DNA from: Rhizobiaceae bacterium
GTDB taxonomy: Bacteria; Pseudomonadota; Alphaproteobacteria; Rhizobiales; Rhizobiaceae
Direction: 5' to 3'
Assembly (NCBI GenBank): GCA_023953845.1
Contig: JAMLJC010000001.1
Location: forward strand, 2,676,501 to 2,740,500
DNA: 64,000 bases
The notes under the pieces: generated by a model
Told to the model about the DNA's origin: nothing
Databases searched by the model: none
Seen by the model: only the letters and a program-made list of their open reading frames with translations
Made by a program: the position numbers and the translations under genes
Shown here: piece after piece, positions 54,366 through 61,899 of the stretch
Layout: every line of letters begins with the position of its first letter
Numbering within the stretch: the first letter of the stretch is position 1

Positions 54366-54388
54366 AACTCCGAAACGCGTTCGGAGTT
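54366..54388. promoter_or_regulatory. palindrome in phage left end, possible operator or enhancer
   Basis: AACTCCGAAACGCGTTCGGA then GTT is an inverted repeat with arms AACTCCGAA and TTCGGAGTT. AACTCCGAAA recurs at 54471-54480. The rest of 54300-54729 has no convincing gene. Confidence 0.5.
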
Positions 54389-54729
54389 TCCCGGCGAGGC
54401 GGGAAATCGGTTGGAAACGGCGGAAATCCAAGGCGTTGCGGCCAGCGAGACCAGCGATGGTCGGCGGTCGAACTCCGAAATCCGCGACGCCGGTAAACCG
54501 CATACAACTGACACAGGTGGACTAACGCGTCGCGGTTGCGTGCTGCGTGCCGAGACGGCATCCTTCCGGCGGGGCCGTGTGTTGGGTTTGGGAGTGAAGA
54601 TGATGGCGACGCTGAACGCGACGTAGCTGGACGCGGCTGTTTACCCGATCGCAGAGACTTGTTGCCCGGCGGCCTGCCGGCGCGCGCGGAGCTTTGCCGT
54701 AGCGAAGCCCTGCACGCCTTAGCGGACGA

Positions 54730-55233
54730 TCAGGAAACCTCGCGTTTGCCGGTACCGGGCGCGGCTGCAGCCGCCTGCAATTCCCTTCTGACCCTGTTTT
54801 CCAGCCATGGCGCCAGCGCGCGCGCCTCGGCGGCATCGGCCGGATCGTCCATGCGGTCGATCATCGCCTGGGTGTGGCGCAGCGTTTCCGGCATCAGCGC
54901 GTCGGCCGGCAGCTTCACGCCCTCCTCGCGGTAGACGCGCCGAAGAACCTCGTCGGCAACGCGCAACGCCTCGGCCGGCAGCACCGCTCGGCCGCTCATG
55001 CTCTGGCTTTGCGTCTGCCGGGGCGGCTCGCCGGCCAACTCTGCAACTGACATCCCAGCAGCCTCCGCGATCTTCGCCGCCTTGTCGAAGGACGGCATCG
55101 ACGTGCCCGCCGTGTACTTGTTGAGCGTGCCGACCGGGATGCCGGTCTTCGCTGACATGGCTTTCACGCCTCCCCCGTCACCGATTGCCTGCCGAAGCCG
55201 CTCCAGCAGCTGCTGATCCTTCGATGGTTCCAT
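54730..55233 (-). CDS. Mu-like phage repressor (XRE-type)
   Basis: About 167 residues from ATG 55233 (175 if ATG 55257 is used). The N-terminal HTH reads LRQAIGDGGGVKAMSAKTGI and PVGTLNKYTAG. The C-terminal half is helical with RRVYREEGVKLPADAL. No S24 peptidase is present, as in Mu-type c repressors. It diverges from the Ner-like gene across three operator-like sites, one of which overlaps its own start, so autoregulation is expected. Confidence 0.8.
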   Translation of the reverse strand: MEPSKDQQLLERLRQAIGDGGGVKAMSAKTGIPVGTLNKYTAGTSMPSFDKAAKIAEAAGMSVAELAGEPPRQTQSQSMSGRAVLPAEALRVADEVLRRVYREEGVKLPADALMPETLRHTQAMIDRMDDPADAAEARALAPWLENRVRRELQAAAAAPGTGKREVS

Positions 55234-55293
55234 ATTAGGACAAATTTTCCCCATCACGTTCCTAATATGGCTTGACTGGATTCCATATTTGGA
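55228..55293. promoter_or_regulatory. three operator sites between repressor and ner
   Basis: TTCCATATTAGGA (55228-55240), TTCCTAATATGG (55259-55270, opposite orientation) and TTCCATATTTGGAA (55280-55293) share the inverted core TTCCATATT/AATATGGAA. They span the divergent promoter and include the start of the repressor gene. Confidence 0.75.
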
Positions 55294-55395
55294 ACAAAGC
55301 TACGTTTGTGGCCGGTGTTGTTGGGCCACTTTTGTACTGCGTCGATCAACAAAAAGCGGACCGCTCCACGCTCCGCTTTCCAATCGGGAAGTCCG

Positions 55396-55680
55396 ATGGC
55401 CAAGAAGAAATGGAACCGACACACTATTCTTGCCGAGCTGCGCAGCCGGGGCATGACCCTTGCGAAGCTCGCCGAGATTTACGGCATCAGCCCTCACTCC
55501 GTGCGCCATATTTGGAACCGGCCCAACGTCAAAGCCGAGGCCGCGATCGCCGCTTTCCTGGGCGAGCCGGTCGAGGAGCTTTTCGAGGACCGCTATCCAA
55601 AGCGGACTGCCACCATCCTCTCTAGCAAATACGAGAAGCTGGGCGCGAGTCCGATTTCCCCGGCGCGGAGCGCCGCATGA
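55396..55680 (+). CDS. ner: Ner-like DNA-binding protein
   Basis: A 94-residue protein of the Nlp/Ner family. The HTH segment reads WNRHTILAELRSRGMTLAKL and YGISPHSVRHIWNRP, typical of Mu Ner, and the fold continues through AAIAAFLGEPVEELF. In Mu, Ner turns down early transcription and the repressor promoter. The ATG at 55396 is fixed by the MAKKKWNRH start; the upstream frame is not family-like. Confidence 0.88.
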   Translation: MAKKKWNRHTILAELRSRGMTLAKLAEIYGISPHSVRHIWNRPNVKAEAAIAAFLGEPVEELFEDRYPKRTATILSSKYEKLGASPISPARSAA

Positions 55681-55859
55681 GCGCCGCCATGCCCGACCTT
55701 TTCGAGCGCGCGCTTGAGATCGTGCGGAAGGACCTTGCCGTCACGCAAAGCTTGAAGACTGGCGTCGACCTTCCCGCAACCGATCCGACAGATAGGTCTC
55801 AATCATCACAAGGCGCTTGCGCTGCGCCTCGTCCTCTGCCCGGTCGAGGTGGCCTGTGA
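55677..55859 (+). CDS. small frame overlapping ner, doubtful
   Basis: The ATG overlaps the ner stop (ATGA), and the first 25 residues look protein-like (PDLFERALEIVRKDLAVTQ). After that the composition becomes noncoding and it overlaps a minus-strand frame. It may be a truncated early gene. Confidence 0.3.
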   Translation: MSAAMPDLFERALEIVRKDLAVTQSLKTGVDLPATDPTDRSQSSQGACAAPRPLPGRGGL

Positions 55860-56007
55860 TGCCGTCTCGCGGATACAACTCGTCGAGGGCGGTGCGAAAC
55901 CGCGCGCTCCGTGCGATCTCGCTGCCGAGCAGCGTTTCCACCAGCAATTCCAGACTGCCGACGCGCGCGGCCAGCGCCGCGATACGCTTTTCCAGTTCCT
56001 GTTCCAT
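55741..56007 (-). CDS. small protein, reverse strand in early region
   Basis: An 88-residue helical protein from ATG 56007 with an AAAGGAAA site. It begins EQELEKRIAALAARVGSLEL, coiled-coil-like, and continues LVMIETYLSDRLREGR. Codon pattern supports it, but opposite orientation within an early phage operon is unusual. No family recognised. Confidence 0.5.
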   Translation of the reverse strand: MEQELEKRIAALAARVGSLELLVETLLGSEIARSARFRTALDELYPRDGITGHLDRAEDEAQRKRLVMIETYLSDRLREGRRQSSSFA

Positions 56008-56151
56008 CGCATTTCCTTTGCCCGATGGGATGGGTGGTGCCGGGCCATGTCGCCGCACGGCCCGGCACCGCGTTGCCTCTGCATCTAACGACGCGCCCGC
56101 CGCGCTGCATAGGCCAAATCGACAGGCCGGTTTTGACACTGGAGGCCGGCC

Positions 56152-56991
56152 ATGACGGCCAATCCGTCAACGAACGGCGTCGCCGCTGACATAGAGATCG
56201 CGCTCGTCGACGTGCTGCCGGGCCGGCGCAAACTCGATCCGGCGCGGGTGGAAGCACTCTCGGACCTTTTCGGTTCGCAGGGCCAGACGACGTCGATCGA
56301 GGTGATCGAGAAGGACGGCCGATACCGGCTGGTTTTCGGCGGGCATCGCCTTGCCGCCGCGAAGCTGATCGGCTGGCGCACGATCCGGGCGACCATCAAA
56401 CAGCCCTCGGACTTCGCCAGCGAGGCCGAGATCACGCTGCGGGAGATCACGGAAAACCTCGCGCACCGCGCTCTTTCCGTGCTCGACCGGGCCGTTGACA
56501 TCGCGCGGTGGCGCGAAATCTACGAGGCGACCCACCTGCTGAACAAGGGCGGGCGAAAGCGCAAGGATGTCGATCCAGAAGAACTGAGTACAAAGTTTGG
56601 ACTGAGTTTTTCCGAAGCAGCGCAGAAGGCTTTCGGTCTTTCCCGGGGCAGCATTTTCAACGCCGTGAAGATCGCGTCGATCGACGCAGAGACCCGCGAC
56701 CTGATCGCGCTGCTTCCGATCGCCGACAACCAGTCGGAGCTGCTGCTTCTGGCCGCGCAATCCGCCGCCCGGCAGGCCGAGGTCGCGGAGCTGCTCAACG
56801 CGGTGCCGGACGCTCCGGCGAGCGTGACCGAGGCGATCGCCATCCTCGACCGGCTGCCGAAACCGCAGGCCGAGCCGCGCTGGCAGAAGCTCGCGGCGTC
56901 GTTCTCGGCGATGAAGCCGGCCGAACAATTCCGTTTCTTCGACCTGCACGAGGCGGCGATCCGCCTCTGGCTGAAAGAGCGAGGCGCATGA
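56152..56991 (+). CDS. ParB-like nuclease-domain protein of the prophage
   Basis: A 279-residue protein. Residues about 14-110 are a ParB/Spo0J N-terminal domain (LPGRRKLDPARVEALSDLF, then VFGGHRLAAAKLIGW). The helical middle contains REITENLAHRALSVLDRAVD and a HTH-like FGLSFSEAAQKAFGLSRG. Such proteins are common in Mu-like phages of alphaproteobacteria, upstream of the transposase. They may bind the phage centre or DNA ends. There is no ParA partner. The stop overlaps the next gene's ATGATG. Confidence 0.85.
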   Translation: MTANPSTNGVAADIEIALVDVLPGRRKLDPARVEALSDLFGSQGQTTSIEVIEKDGRYRLVFGGHRLAAAKLIGWRTIRATIKQPSDFASEAEITLREITENLAHRALSVLDRAVDIARWREIYEATHLLNKGGRKRKDVDPEELSTKFGLSFSEAAQKAFGLSRGSIFNAVKIASIDAETRDLIALLPIADNQSELLLLAAQSAARQAEVAELLNAVPDAPASVTEAIAILDRLPKPQAEPRWQKLAASFSAMKPAEQFRFFDLHEAAIRLWLKERGA

Positions 56992-57452
56992 TGCCGCCGC
57001 GCCGCCGCGACAGTTTTACCGTCGACCTTTTTCGCGAGTACCAGCCCGCGCCCGTGGTCGAGCGGTTCGAGGACGAGGCCGTGAAGGCCTACTCGCTGTC
57101 GGGGCGGCTGTCGAAGGCGGTGGCGCTGACGCTGGACGAGGCGGACATGCCGCGCGCCGACATCGCCGCCGCCATGTCCGACATCCTGAAAAGCTCGGTC
57201 TCCAAAGCGATGCTCGATCAGTATGCCAGCCAGGCCAAGGACCAGCATTCGATCCCGGCGCTGCGTCTCGCGGCGCTCATCCAGGTCACCGGCGACGCGC
57301 GCGCGCTCAACGTGCTGCTCGAAGACACCGGGCTGATCGTCATCCCCCAAAAATACGAGGCGCTGCTGCGCCGCGAGAAGGCGCGCGAACTCAGAGAACG
57401 CGCCGAACGAGAAGAACAGGCGGCGGATGCGGAGTGGAGAGCGAAACGATGA
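56988..57452 (+). CDS. early phage protein, uncharacterised
   Basis: A 154-residue helical protein (DLFREYQPAPVVERFEDEAV, then TGDARALNVLLEDTGLIVIP) with a charged C-terminal tail (RREKARELRERAEREEQ). The family is seen in Mu-like phages next to ParB-like genes, with no known role. It starts at either of two adjacent ATG codons overlapping the ParB-like stop. Confidence 0.7.
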   Translation: MMPPRRRDSFTVDLFREYQPAPVVERFEDEAVKAYSLSGRLSKAVALTLDEADMPRADIAAAMSDILKSSVSKAMLDQYASQAKDQHSIPALRLAALIQVTGDARALNVLLEDTGLIVIPQKYEALLRREKARELRERAEREEQAADAEWRAKR

Positions 57453-57465
57453 AGGGAATTTCGCC

Positions 57466-57582
57466 TTGGACACTTTTCAGGATTGTTGCGCGCTGGTGGC
57501 GGTCGTCGTCTTCTGCGCCGTCGTCGGCTTCGGCCTCGACACACTCACCGCAGTCGTTCTCGCAGCCCGGATGCTGCCATGA
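57466..57582 (+). CDS. 38-residue membrane peptide
   Basis: A short frame from TTG 57466 with a GAAGGGA site: an acidic start (DTFQDCC) and a hydrophobic helix (ALVAVVVFCAVVGFGLDTL). Its stop overlaps the next ATG (ATGA). The coupling supports it, the length does not. Confidence 0.45.
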   Translation: MDTFQDCCALVAVVVFCAVVGFGLDTLTAVVLAARMLP

Positions 57583-57734
57583 CGATCCTCGGCTGGCTGA
57601 CGCTCTACACGATCGGCTGGGCAGCGGTGCTGACGCCGCTGCACTTCCTCTTCATCCGGCTGGGGCGGAAGCAGGCCCGGCGCGAGATCGAGCAGCATCG
57701 CCGGGTACAGAGGCACGTTTTCGGGCGGCGGTAG
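57579..57734 (+). CDS. 51-residue membrane protein
   Basis: It starts MTILGWLTLYTIGWAAVLTP and ends with a basic helix (RKQARREIEQHRRVQRHV). One or two membrane segments and a cytosolic basic tail are predicted. The ATG overlaps the previous stop. Small membrane proteins at this place are typical of phage early operons. Confidence 0.6.
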   Translation: MTILGWLTLYTIGWAAVLTPLHFLFIRLGRKQARREIEQHRRVQRHVFGRR

Positions 57735-57874
57735 ACTGCCCGGCCTGCAACGGCACGGGCAGCTTCTTCGACTGCCACTGCTGGCCCTATTGCGGCTGCC
57801 CCGGCGGCACGATCGCGCCGGGCTGCCCCGGCCATACGCGCCTCTGCACCGTCTGCGGCGGGGTGCGGTCATGA
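57730..57874 (+). CDS. cysteine-rich small protein, start unclear
   Basis: The frame codes DCPACNGTGSFFDCHCWPYC, GCPGGTIAPGCPGHTRLC and TVCGG, a dense cysteine pattern that could bind zinc. No ATG, GTG or TTG lies near its beginning, but its stop overlaps the next start by four bases like the other genes here. It may begin at a rare codon or be read by coupling. Confidence 0.4.
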
Positions 57875-58215
57875 TCGTCTACAACGTCCAGCGGCGGTTC
57901 TTCGACATGAAGGCGGACGCCGAGAAGTATCGGGTCGCGGAGGGTTTGCCTCCGGCCGCGACGCTCAAACTGGAGGTGTCCGACCGCAGGCAGCTCGCGG
58001 CGCTGCTCACGGAACTGTGCGAGCCTGCCGCCAGCGGCGTCAGACCAGAAGCGGTCTCGGCCGGCGTGACGCCCGCTCTGCTGGACCGCGCCTTTGTCGA
58101 TGCGGGCAAGGATGTCCCAGCCTTCCTGCGGGAGAGCTGGCGGCGGTTCATGGGGCCGGCCGGCCTTGTCGATGAGCAGGCAGGGGTCGACGAAGCTGCG
58201 GGAGCGCGGCCATGA
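57871..58215 (+). CDS. early phage protein, uncharacterised
   Basis: A 114-residue protein (IVYNVQRRFFDMKADAEKYR, then a helical DRRQLAALLTELCEP). No family recognised. Both ends overlap neighbours by four bases, so it is part of the translationally coupled early operon. Confidence 0.6.
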   Translation: MIVYNVQRRFFDMKADAEKYRVAEGLPPAATLKLEVSDRRQLAALLTELCEPAASGVRPEAVSAGVTPALLDRAFVDAGKDVPAFLRESWRRFMGPAGLVDEQAGVDEAAGARP

Positions 58216-58526
58216 TGCCGCATCGCTGCGCCATGCCGGACTGCGACGGCGACGCCACCGGCGTCTTCTGCAGCCGGCACTATTTCCTGCTGCCCGCCAA
58301 GGATGCGCGATGGCTCGCCCGGCTGCAAATCCTGATCGCGCGGAGCGACGACGACGAGACCCGGCGGCATCTCACCGAACAGCTCGCCGGCTACACGGCG
58401 ATCGCCATCCGCACCCTCCAGAAAACCGAGGCGTCTACCTCCTCCCAGGCGACCCCGGACAGCGCCCGTCCATCCTCCTCCTCCCGATGGACGGGCGCCT
58501 TCAATCGCGAGGTCCGGCATGGCTGA
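58212..58526 (+). CDS. small early protein with Cys pair motifs
   Basis: A 104-residue protein. The N-terminus HRCAMPDCDGDATGVFCSRH looks like a treble-clef or zinc-finger start. The helical middle is WLARLQILIARSDDDETRR. The C-terminal 25 residues are Ser/Arg-rich and lie across a strong DNA hairpin (58463-58499). The ATG overlaps the previous stop. Function unknown. Confidence 0.6.
   Translation: MMPHRCAMPDCDGDATGVFCSRHYFLLPAKDARWLARLQILIARSDDDETRRHLTEQLAGYTAIAIRTLQKTEASTSSQATPDSARPSSSSRWTGAFNREVRHG
58463..58499 (+). repeat. perfect 12-base hairpin inside early gene
   Basis: GCGCCCGTCCAT (58463-58474) and ATGGACGGGCGC (58488-58499) form a perfect stem with a 13-base loop CCTCCTCCTCCCG. 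It is inside the end of the 58212 gene, just before the next ribosome site, and could act as an attenuator. Confidence 0.75.
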
Positions 58527-58743
58527 CAAGATCTCCATCGCCGGTCAGATCGCCGAGGTGCACCGCGAGCTGGCGCTGCGTCAGAACGTGTATCCGTCGC
58601 GTGTCGCCGCCGGAAAGATGCGCCAGTCCGAGGCCGATCTCTGCCTCACCCGCATGCGCGCCGTGCTCGACACGCTGATGTTCTGCCAGCAGCACGAGCC
58701 CGCCATCCGCGCCTACATCGCCGAGAGGAAGACCAGAGAATGA
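58519..58743 (+). CDS. small early phage protein
   Basis: A 74-residue helical protein (QIAEVHRELALRQNVYPSRV and RMRAVLDTLMFCQQHEP). It is often found directly before the transposase gene in Mu-like phages. The ATG overlaps the end of the previous frame by 8 bases and its stop overlaps the transposase ATG (ATGA). Confidence 0.65.
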   Translation: MADKISIAGQIAEVHRELALRQNVYPSRVAAGKMRQSEADLCLTRMRAVLDTLMFCQQHEPAIRAYIAERKTRE

Positions 58744-61076
58744 CTGCCATGCGGGTGCCGAGCGAAACATCGCCGGCGCGGGGAAGGGACGGCGAATGGC
58801 TGACGGCGCGGGAGATCGCCGCCGAATGCCTGCCGGACATACCGTCGACGGAACGGGGCGTGCAGCTGATCGCCGAGCGGAACGGCTGGGACGGCACGTC
58901 GCTGGCGCGCAAGCGCGGCGGCCGGGGCGGCGCGACGGAATACCATGTCTCGTTGCTGCCGCTGCTGGCGCAGGTCGCGTTCACGCAGAAGCGCATGCGG
59001 GTCGACATGCCGGAGCCGGCTCTGCCCGAGACGCCGGCCACGCCGTCGCTTTCGGCTCCCTCCCTAAGTGCAAGGGCGCAGCTGGCGCGCGATGCGCGGC
59101 TGGCGATCGTCGCCGCCTTCGACCGCTTCAGCCGGTCGGTGCAGCTCAATTTCGCGACGCGGGTGCAGATCTTCGTCGACAAGTACAATGCCGGTTCCCT
59201 CGCGGTGGACGAATGGGTGCGCGAGGCGGTGCCTTCGCTGTCGAAGCGCACGCTGATGCGCTTCCGCGCCAAGAAGCGGGCCGGCGGCACGGAGGCGCTG
59301 GCGCACGATCCGGCACAGTCGCGAAAAGGCACCGGCATCCTCGACCAGGCCAATGGCGGCAGGGTGCGCGCCTTCATGCTCGGGCTGATCGCGCACCAGC
59401 CGCACCTGTCAGCCGATGCCGTCCGCGTGCAATGCCGCGCGGAGTTCGGCGACATCGTGCATGTCGTCTTGAAGGGCGAGAAGACCTACATCGAGCTGCC
59501 GCCTGTAAGGACGTTTCAACACGTCTTGAAGCGGCTGAAGGAAGAGCACAGGGTCGAGCTGATCAAGCTCACCAATCCCGACCAGTACCGCTCGACGCTC
59601 GCCCTTTCCGGCGTCGGCACGCTGCGCCACGTCACCGAACCGAACCAGCTCTGGCAGATCGACGCCTCGCCGGTGGACGCGCTCTGCGTCGACGGCCGGC
59701 ATTCAATCTATGGCTGTATCGACATCGCCACGCGCCGAACCGTCTGGCTCGTCTCGCGGACGCCGCGCGCCTCCGCCGTCGCGCTGCTCCTGCGCAAGGC
59801 CGTGCTGGAATGGGGCGTGCCGGACATGGTGGTCACCGACAACGGCTCGGACTTCGTCGCTCTGGAAACGAAACGCCTCTTTGCCTCGCTGGGCATCGAT
59901 CCCGACACGTCGAACGCCTACTCGCCCGAGGAGAAGGGGCATGTGGAGCGCGTTATCCGGACCTTCCAGCATCAGGTCGGCCCGCTGTTGCCGGGCTATG
60001 TCGGCCATTCCGTCGCCGACCGGAAGGCGATCGAGAACCGCAAATCGTTCGCGAAGCGCCTCGGGGAGACGGAGGCCGAGACTTTCGGCGTGACGCTGAC
60101 CGGCGCGAAGCTGCAGGCGCATGTCGACGGGTGGGCGCGGGACATCTACCAGCATCGGCCGCATGGGGGGCTGAACAAGGAGACGCCGCACCAGATGGCG
60201 CTGCGCTCGACGGCCGCCATCCGCCGTGTCGACGAGCGGGCACTCGACGTCCTGCTGATGCCGGTGGTGGGCCAGAACGGCCAGCGCACCGTCACGAAGT
60301 TCGGCATCCGGAACGACCACCGTTTCTATCTCGCGCCGACGCTGCTGCCCGGCACTGTCGTCTTCGCTCGGCAGGACCCGAACGACGCCGGCCGCATCTA
60401 CGCCTTCACGGAGGACGGCGCGACGTTTCTCGCCGAGGCGATCTGTCCCGAGCTTTCGGGCCTGCATCCGGAGACGCTGGTCAAGGCGGCGAAGGAAATC
60501 CATCGCGAGCTGCTCGACGAGCGGACGCGCGAGATGAAGGCGGAGATGAAGCGCATCGCCAAGGGCGCGCCGCTGATCGAGCGCGCCCTCGACGTCGCGC
60601 AGCGCGACGCGGAGAAGCGCGCTGCCGAGGCCGGCAACGTGATCGCGCTGCCGAAACGCGAGGAGACGCATTCCACCCCGCAGATCGCCGCCGCGATCGA
60701 GGCAATGTCGGAACGCCGGATCGAGACGCGGGCGCTTTCGGCCCGCGAGGAGGCCGAGCAGCTCCGCATCATCGCGGAAATGGACGCCGCCAGCGTGACC
60801 CGCATCCACGAGGATGCCGAGGCGGTCGCCGCCGCGCGTGTCGCCGCGATCGAGACCGCGCGCACCGCCCATCTGCCGAAGGGCGCCAACATCGTCGCCC
60901 TGCCGGAAACGCCGAAGGAGCGGTACCGCCGCGCCGTCCTGTTCGAGGCGCAGCTGCAGGCGGACACACTGTGCGCCGCCGACGCGGTGTGGCTCGGCGG
61001 CTACCGGAAATCGGCGGAGTACAGCGCCCACAAGGGCATGCACGAGGAGTTCGGGGACACCTGGCTGGAGCCCTGA
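58740..61076 (+). CDS. MuA-type DDE transposase
   Basis: A 778-residue transposase. The N-terminal HTH is of the Mu type (EWLTAREIAAECLPDIPSTE, then RNGWDGTSLARKRGG) and binds phage ends or the enhancer. The rve-type catalytic core has Asp308 (WQIDASPVD), Asp367 (VVTDNGSDF) and Glu403 (EEKGHVERV), with 35 residues between the second Asp and the Glu as expected. A Mu-type beta-barrel and a long charged helical tail follow (from about residue 560). All catalytic residues are intact. It overlaps the upstream stop and is followed by a GC hairpin and the MuB-type gene. Confidence 0.95.
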   Translation: MTAMRVPSETSPARGRDGEWLTAREIAAECLPDIPSTERGVQLIAERNGWDGTSLARKRGGRGGATEYHVSLLPLLAQVAFTQKRMRVDMPEPALPETPATPSLSAPSLSARAQLARDARLAIVAAFDRFSRSVQLNFATRVQIFVDKYNAGSLAVDEWVREAVPSLSKRTLMRFRAKKRAGGTEALAHDPAQSRKGTGILDQANGGRVRAFMLGLIAHQPHLSADAVRVQCRAEFGDIVHVVLKGEKTYIELPPVRTFQHVLKRLKEEHRVELIKLTNPDQYRSTLALSGVGTLRHVTEPNQLWQIDASPVDALCVDGRHSIYGCIDIATRRTVWLVSRTPRASAVALLLRKAVLEWGVPDMVVTDNGSDFVALETKRLFASLGIDPDTSNAYSPEEKGHVERVIRTFQHQVGPLLPGYVGHSVADRKAIENRKSFAKRLGETEAETFGVTLTGAKLQAHVDGWARDIYQHRPHGGLNKETPHQMALRSTAAIRRVDERALDVLLMPVVGQNGQRTVTKFGIRNDHRFYLAPTLLPGTVVFARQDPNDAGRIYAFTEDGATFLAEAICPELSGLHPETLVKAAKEIHRELLDERTREMKAEMKRIAKGAPLIERALDVAQRDAEKRAAEAGNVIALPKREETHSTPQIAAAIEAMSERRIETRALSAREEAEQLRIIAEMDAASVTRIHEDAEAVAAARVAAIETARTAHLPKGANIVALPETPKERYRRAVLFEAQLQADTLCAADAVWLGGYRKSAEYSAHKGMHEEFGDTWLEP

Positions 61077-61083
61077 CGAAAAA

Positions 61084-61107
61084 GGCCCGGCGTGGGACCG
61101 CCGGGCC
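61084..61107 (+). terminator. GC hairpin between transposase and ATPase genes
   Basis: GGCCCGGCG (61084-61092) and CGCCGGGCC (61099-61107) form a perfect 9-base stem with loop TGGGAC. No U-run follows, so it more likely adjusts the A to B ratio than terminates fully. Confidence 0.55.
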
Positions 61108-61149
61108 GGGAATGAAAGACCGCGAAACGCGGCTCAGAACACGAGGAAG

Positions 61150-61899
61150 ATGATGGCGGATTACACCAATGTCAATCGGGCGGCACCGCTGAGGAACGTT
61201 GCGGCGTTCTCGACGCTGCTGACCAAGATGGTGGAGCGGGACGGGGAACTGCCGGGGCTCGCCTGCTTCTACGGCCCTTCGGGCTGGGGCAAGACCAAGT
61301 CGGCGGTCTACGGCGCGAACCGCTACCGCGCGACCTATGTCGAGTGCGGCCAGTTCACCACGGCGCGCTCGCTTCTCGAAAACATCCTGATCGAGCGCGG
61401 CAACCGTTCGCCGCGCGGCTCGATCGAGCAGATGAAGACCAAGGCCGTCGAGATGATCGCGGCCGAACCGCACCGGCCTCTGATCGTGGACGAGGCCCAC
61501 TGGATCGCGCAGAAGCGGTTCGTCGACCTGTTGCGCGAGATCTCGGACAAGTCGGGCGCGGCCGTCATCCTGATCGGCGAGGAGATGCTGCCGCAGTCGC
61601 TGGAGCAGTTCGAGCGCGTGCACAACCGGGTGCTCGAATGGGTGGCGGCCGAGCCCTGCGACGCCGGGGATTTCGCCCTGCTGGCCAAGGCGCGCTGTCC
61701 CGGCATCACGATCGCGCCGGACCTCGCCGCCGCGATCCTGCAACGCACGGAAGGCAACACGCGGCGCATCGTCGTCAATCTGGAAAAGGCCTCCGGCATC
61801 GCGCAGCTCACCGGCGAGAAGACGATCACGCTCGATCTCTTCGGCGGGCCGCAGGCCATCGTCGGCCGCACCAGCCTCCAGCCGAGGAGGTACAAGTGA
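61150..61899 (+). CDS. MuB-type AAA ATPase target-selection protein
   Basis: A 249-residue AAA ATPase. Walker A is GPSGWGKT (residues 42-49) and Walker B LIVDEAH (Asp114, Glu115), followed by a sensor-1 region (VILIGEEMLP) and a C-terminal lid with TEGNTRRIVVNLEKA. In Mu-like elements it coats target DNA, stimulates the transposase and gives target immunity. The start is one of two adjacent ATG codons behind GAGGAAG. Its stop overlaps the next GTG. Confidence 0.92.
   Translation: MMADYTNVNRAAPLRNVAAFSTLLTKMVERDGELPGLACFYGPSGWGKTKSAVYGANRYRATYVECGQFTTARSLLENILIERGNRSPRGSIEQMKTKAVEMIAAEPHRPLIVDEAHWIAQKRFVDLLREISDKSGAAVILIGEEMLPQSLEQFERVHNRVLEWVAAEPCDAGDFALLAKARCPGITIAPDLAAAILQRTEGNTRRIVVNLEKASGIAQLTGEKTITLDLFGGPQAIVGRTSLQPRRYK

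Noticed and set aside
57434..57729. N-terminal part of a 146-codon frame containing the cysteine-rich end
   Set aside because: The first hundred codons overlap two better supported membrane peptides and look noncoding; only the cysteine-rich end is kept.
58796..61153. 785-codon frame overlapping the transposase
   Set aside because: A +2 frame shadow; all DDE motifs are in the frame starting at 58740.
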